Origin: Candidatus Cloacimonadota bacterium
Lineage (GTDB): Bacteria > Hydrothermota > E44-bin80
DNA length: 6,124 nt
Direction of reading: 5' to 3'
Assembly (NCBI GenBank): GCA_004376305.1
Contig: SOKD01000011.1
Location: forward strand, 1 to 6,124
Shown here: piece after piece, positions 4,699 through 6,124 of the stretch
Layout of the letters: each line of letters begins with the position of its first letter
Position numbering within the stretch: the first letter of the stretch is position 1
Notes under the pieces: model-generated
What the model saw: the letters and a program-made list of their open reading frames with translations, nothing else
Databases searched by the model: none
Told to the model about the DNA's origin: nothing
Translations under genes and position numbers: made by a program

Positions 4699-6124
4699 AT
4701 GAGTAGAGATAGCAACATAGCAAAATTCATTAAACCAAAACCAATTCAGGAAATCGCACAACACATCGGACTCTCAAAGAATGATATTGAACTCTACGGA
4801 CCGTATAAAGCAAAAATACATCATGGCGTTCTTGAACGATTATCGAACAGAGAGAACGGAAACTTGATCCTTGTTTCAGCAATAACCCCAACCCCGGCGG
4901 GAGAGGGTAAAACAACCGTTGCTATTGGTCTTACTCTTGGCTTCAACAAACTTCATTACAAATCCATTGTTACTCTACGAGAGCCTTCGCTCGGTCCTCT
5001 TTTCGGAATGAAAGGCGGCGCCACCGGTGGCGGACGGGCACAGGTGCTTCCCATGGAAGATATCAACCTTCATTTTACCGGTGACATCCATGCAATTTCA
5101 TCCGCACACAACCTTATCTCGGCAGTGATCGATAATCATATCTTCAGAAGAAAAGAGCCACAGCTTGACCCGAGAAGAATTTTATGGAATAGAATTGTGG
5201 ACATGAATGATCGCTCACTGAGAAACATCATTATTGGCCTCGGAGGAAGGAAACAAGGATTCCCAAGAGAAACATGTTTCCACATCTCAGCCTCTTCTGA
5301 GATTATGGCAATTCTCTGTTTCTCCGAAACCCTTAAGGAACTAAAGAAGAGAATATCGCGAATACTACTCGGTTTCACCTATCATGGTGAACCGGTTTAT
5401 CTGAAAGACCTCAACATAGCAGGAGCAGCAACTGCTTTGTTGAAGGATGCAATCAGACCAAACCTTGTGCAAACAACTGAAGCTACTCCTGCATTTGTTC
5501 ATGGGGGTCCATTTGCCAACATAGCACAGGGAACCTGCTCCGTTCAATCCATGGAACTGGCATTGAATTTATCGGACTATGTTATCACGGAAGCAGGTTT
5601 TGGTTTTGACCTCGGGGCTGAGAAATTCTTTGATATTGTCGCGCGCAAATCAGACCTCAATCCAAAGACAGTTGTCCTTGTAGCAACGGTAAGAGCTCTA
5701 AAAATGCATGGAGGTAAGAAGCTTTCTTTGATTTCAGAACCGGATCCTCAATCAGTTGAAAAAGGACTATCAAACCTTGAGAAGCATCTTGAAAATATTC
5801 ACAAATTTCAAGTACCCGCAATTGTGGCAATCAACAAATTCAGAACAGACACAAAAGAAGAGATTGCAATCATTGAGCAATTTGCGAAACAGAAAACAGT
5901 GCCCTGTGCAATTGCTGAAGAATATGACAAAGGCGGCGAGGGTACCATTGAACTTGCCCGGATAGTCTCAGATATTGCAAACCATAGCAATACATTCCAG
6001 CCACTCTACAAGCTTGACAGATCAATAAAGGAGAAAATCGAAACCGTCTGTAGAGAAATTTACGGCTCGAAGGCTGTTGATTTCACCAAAACGGCGATAC
6101 AGGACCTAAAAATAATTAAGAAAC
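4699..6124 (+). CDS. fhs: Formate-tetrahydrofolate ligase, 3' end outside window
   Basis: Makes 10-formyl-tetrahydrofolate from formate, tetrahydrofolate and ATP in the cytosol. It feeds purine and formyl-Met synthesis, and in acetogens the methyl branch of the Wood-Ljungdahl pathway. The frame is open from the ATG to the window edge, 475 codons; family members have about 555-560 residues. Visible motifs: P-loop T-P-T-P-A-G-E-G-K-T at 63-72; L-R-E-P-S-L-G-P-L-F-G-M-K-G-G-A at 93-108; P-M-E-D-I-N-L-H-F-T-G-D-I-H-A at 118-132 with both conserved His (125, 131); R-P-N-L-V-Q-T at 253-259; H-G-G-P-F-A-N-I-A at 268-276; D-L-G-A-E-K-F at 304-310; V-A-T-V-R-A-L-K-M-H-G-G at 328-339; K-G-G-E-G at 411-415. 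Several normally fixed positions differ: H to Q at 277, A to F at 303, and the folate-site Trp to Tyr at 409. The gene nevertheless looks functional. The physiological direction cannot be told from this window. Confidence 0.95.
   Translation, partial: MSRDSNIAKFIKPKPIQEIAQHIGLSKNDIELYGPYKAKIHHGVLERLSNRENGNLILVSAITPTPAGEGKTTVAIGLTLGFNKLHYKSIVTLREPSLGPLFGMKGGATGGGRAQVLPMEDINLHFTGDIHAISSAHNLISAVIDNHIFRRKEPQLDPRRILWNRIVDMNDRSLRNIIIGLGGRKQGFPRETCFHISASSEIMAILCFSETLKELKKRISRILLGFTYHGEPVYLKDLNIAGAATALLKDAIRPNLVQTTEATPAFVHGGPFANIAQGTCSVQSMELALNLSDYVITEAGFGFDLGAEKFFDIVARKSDLNPKTVVLVATVRALKMHGGKKLSLISEPDPQSVEKGLSNLEKHLENIHKFQVPAIVAINKFRTDTKEEIAIIEQFAKQKTVPCAIAEEYDKGGEGTIELARIVSDIANHSNTFQPLYKLDRSIKEKIETVCREIYGSKAVDFTKTAIQDLKIIKK

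Noticed and set aside
5019..5032. 14-bp perfect palindrome CGCCACCGGTGGCG in a GC-rich patch
   Set aside because: It lies inside the conserved glycine-rich K-G-G-A-T-G-G-G segment of fhs and is explained by GGC/GGT/GCC/ACC codons.
4730..5547. - strand frames at 4730-4915, 5136-5378 and 5365-5547 as separate genes
   Set aside because: All lie within the + strand fhs frame, whose conserved motifs run unbroken to the window edge.

Overview
The window reads as an ordinary chromosomal segment of an AT-rich, diderm (Gram-negative-type) bacterium. A LolA-like periplasmic lipoprotein carrier with a signal peptide argues for an outer membrane. All recognisable genes lie on the + strand, gaps are short, most starts have good Shine-Dalgarno sequences, and two near-consensus sigma70-type promoters are visible. 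A DUF3467 protein together with a REC-DUF4388 (PATAN) response regulator is a combination I associate with deltaproteobacteria-like lineages and uncultured candidate phyla. That lineage guess is inference. Nothing indicates phage, transposon, CRISPR or plasmid material.

Layout. At the left edge is the 3' part of an acylphosphatase gene, followed after 36 bp by tRNA-Pro(CGG) and an AT-rich hairpin with a T-run. Next comes apt (adenine phosphoribosyltransferase, purine salvage). A monocistronic-looking DUF3467 gene follows with its own promoter. A hairpin overlaps its stop codon, and an A-tract then leads directly into a second promoter. That promoter appears to drive a three-gene unit: a REC-DUF4388 response regulator, a soluble GAF-PAS-HisKA-HATPase histidine kinase, and a LolA-like protein whose start codon overlaps the kinase stop codon. 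After a 152-bp gap holding a 12-bp palindrome, the formate-tetrahydrofolate ligase gene (fhs/FTHFS) begins behind a perfect AGGAGG and runs off the right edge. It is open to the last base, with 475 codons present and roughly 80 expected to be missing.

How the parts relate. apt and fhs are housekeeping genes of purine salvage and one-carbon metabolism and need not be functionally linked to their neighbours. The most interesting unit is the two-component pair joined to the lolA-like gene. The kinase has no transmembrane segment and the regulator has no DNA-binding domain, so the pathway probably senses a cytoplasmic cue and acts through protein-protein contact. The coupling to an envelope lipoprotein-transport protein is unexpected. 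I do not see a clearly new biological system here; the findings are moderate leads.
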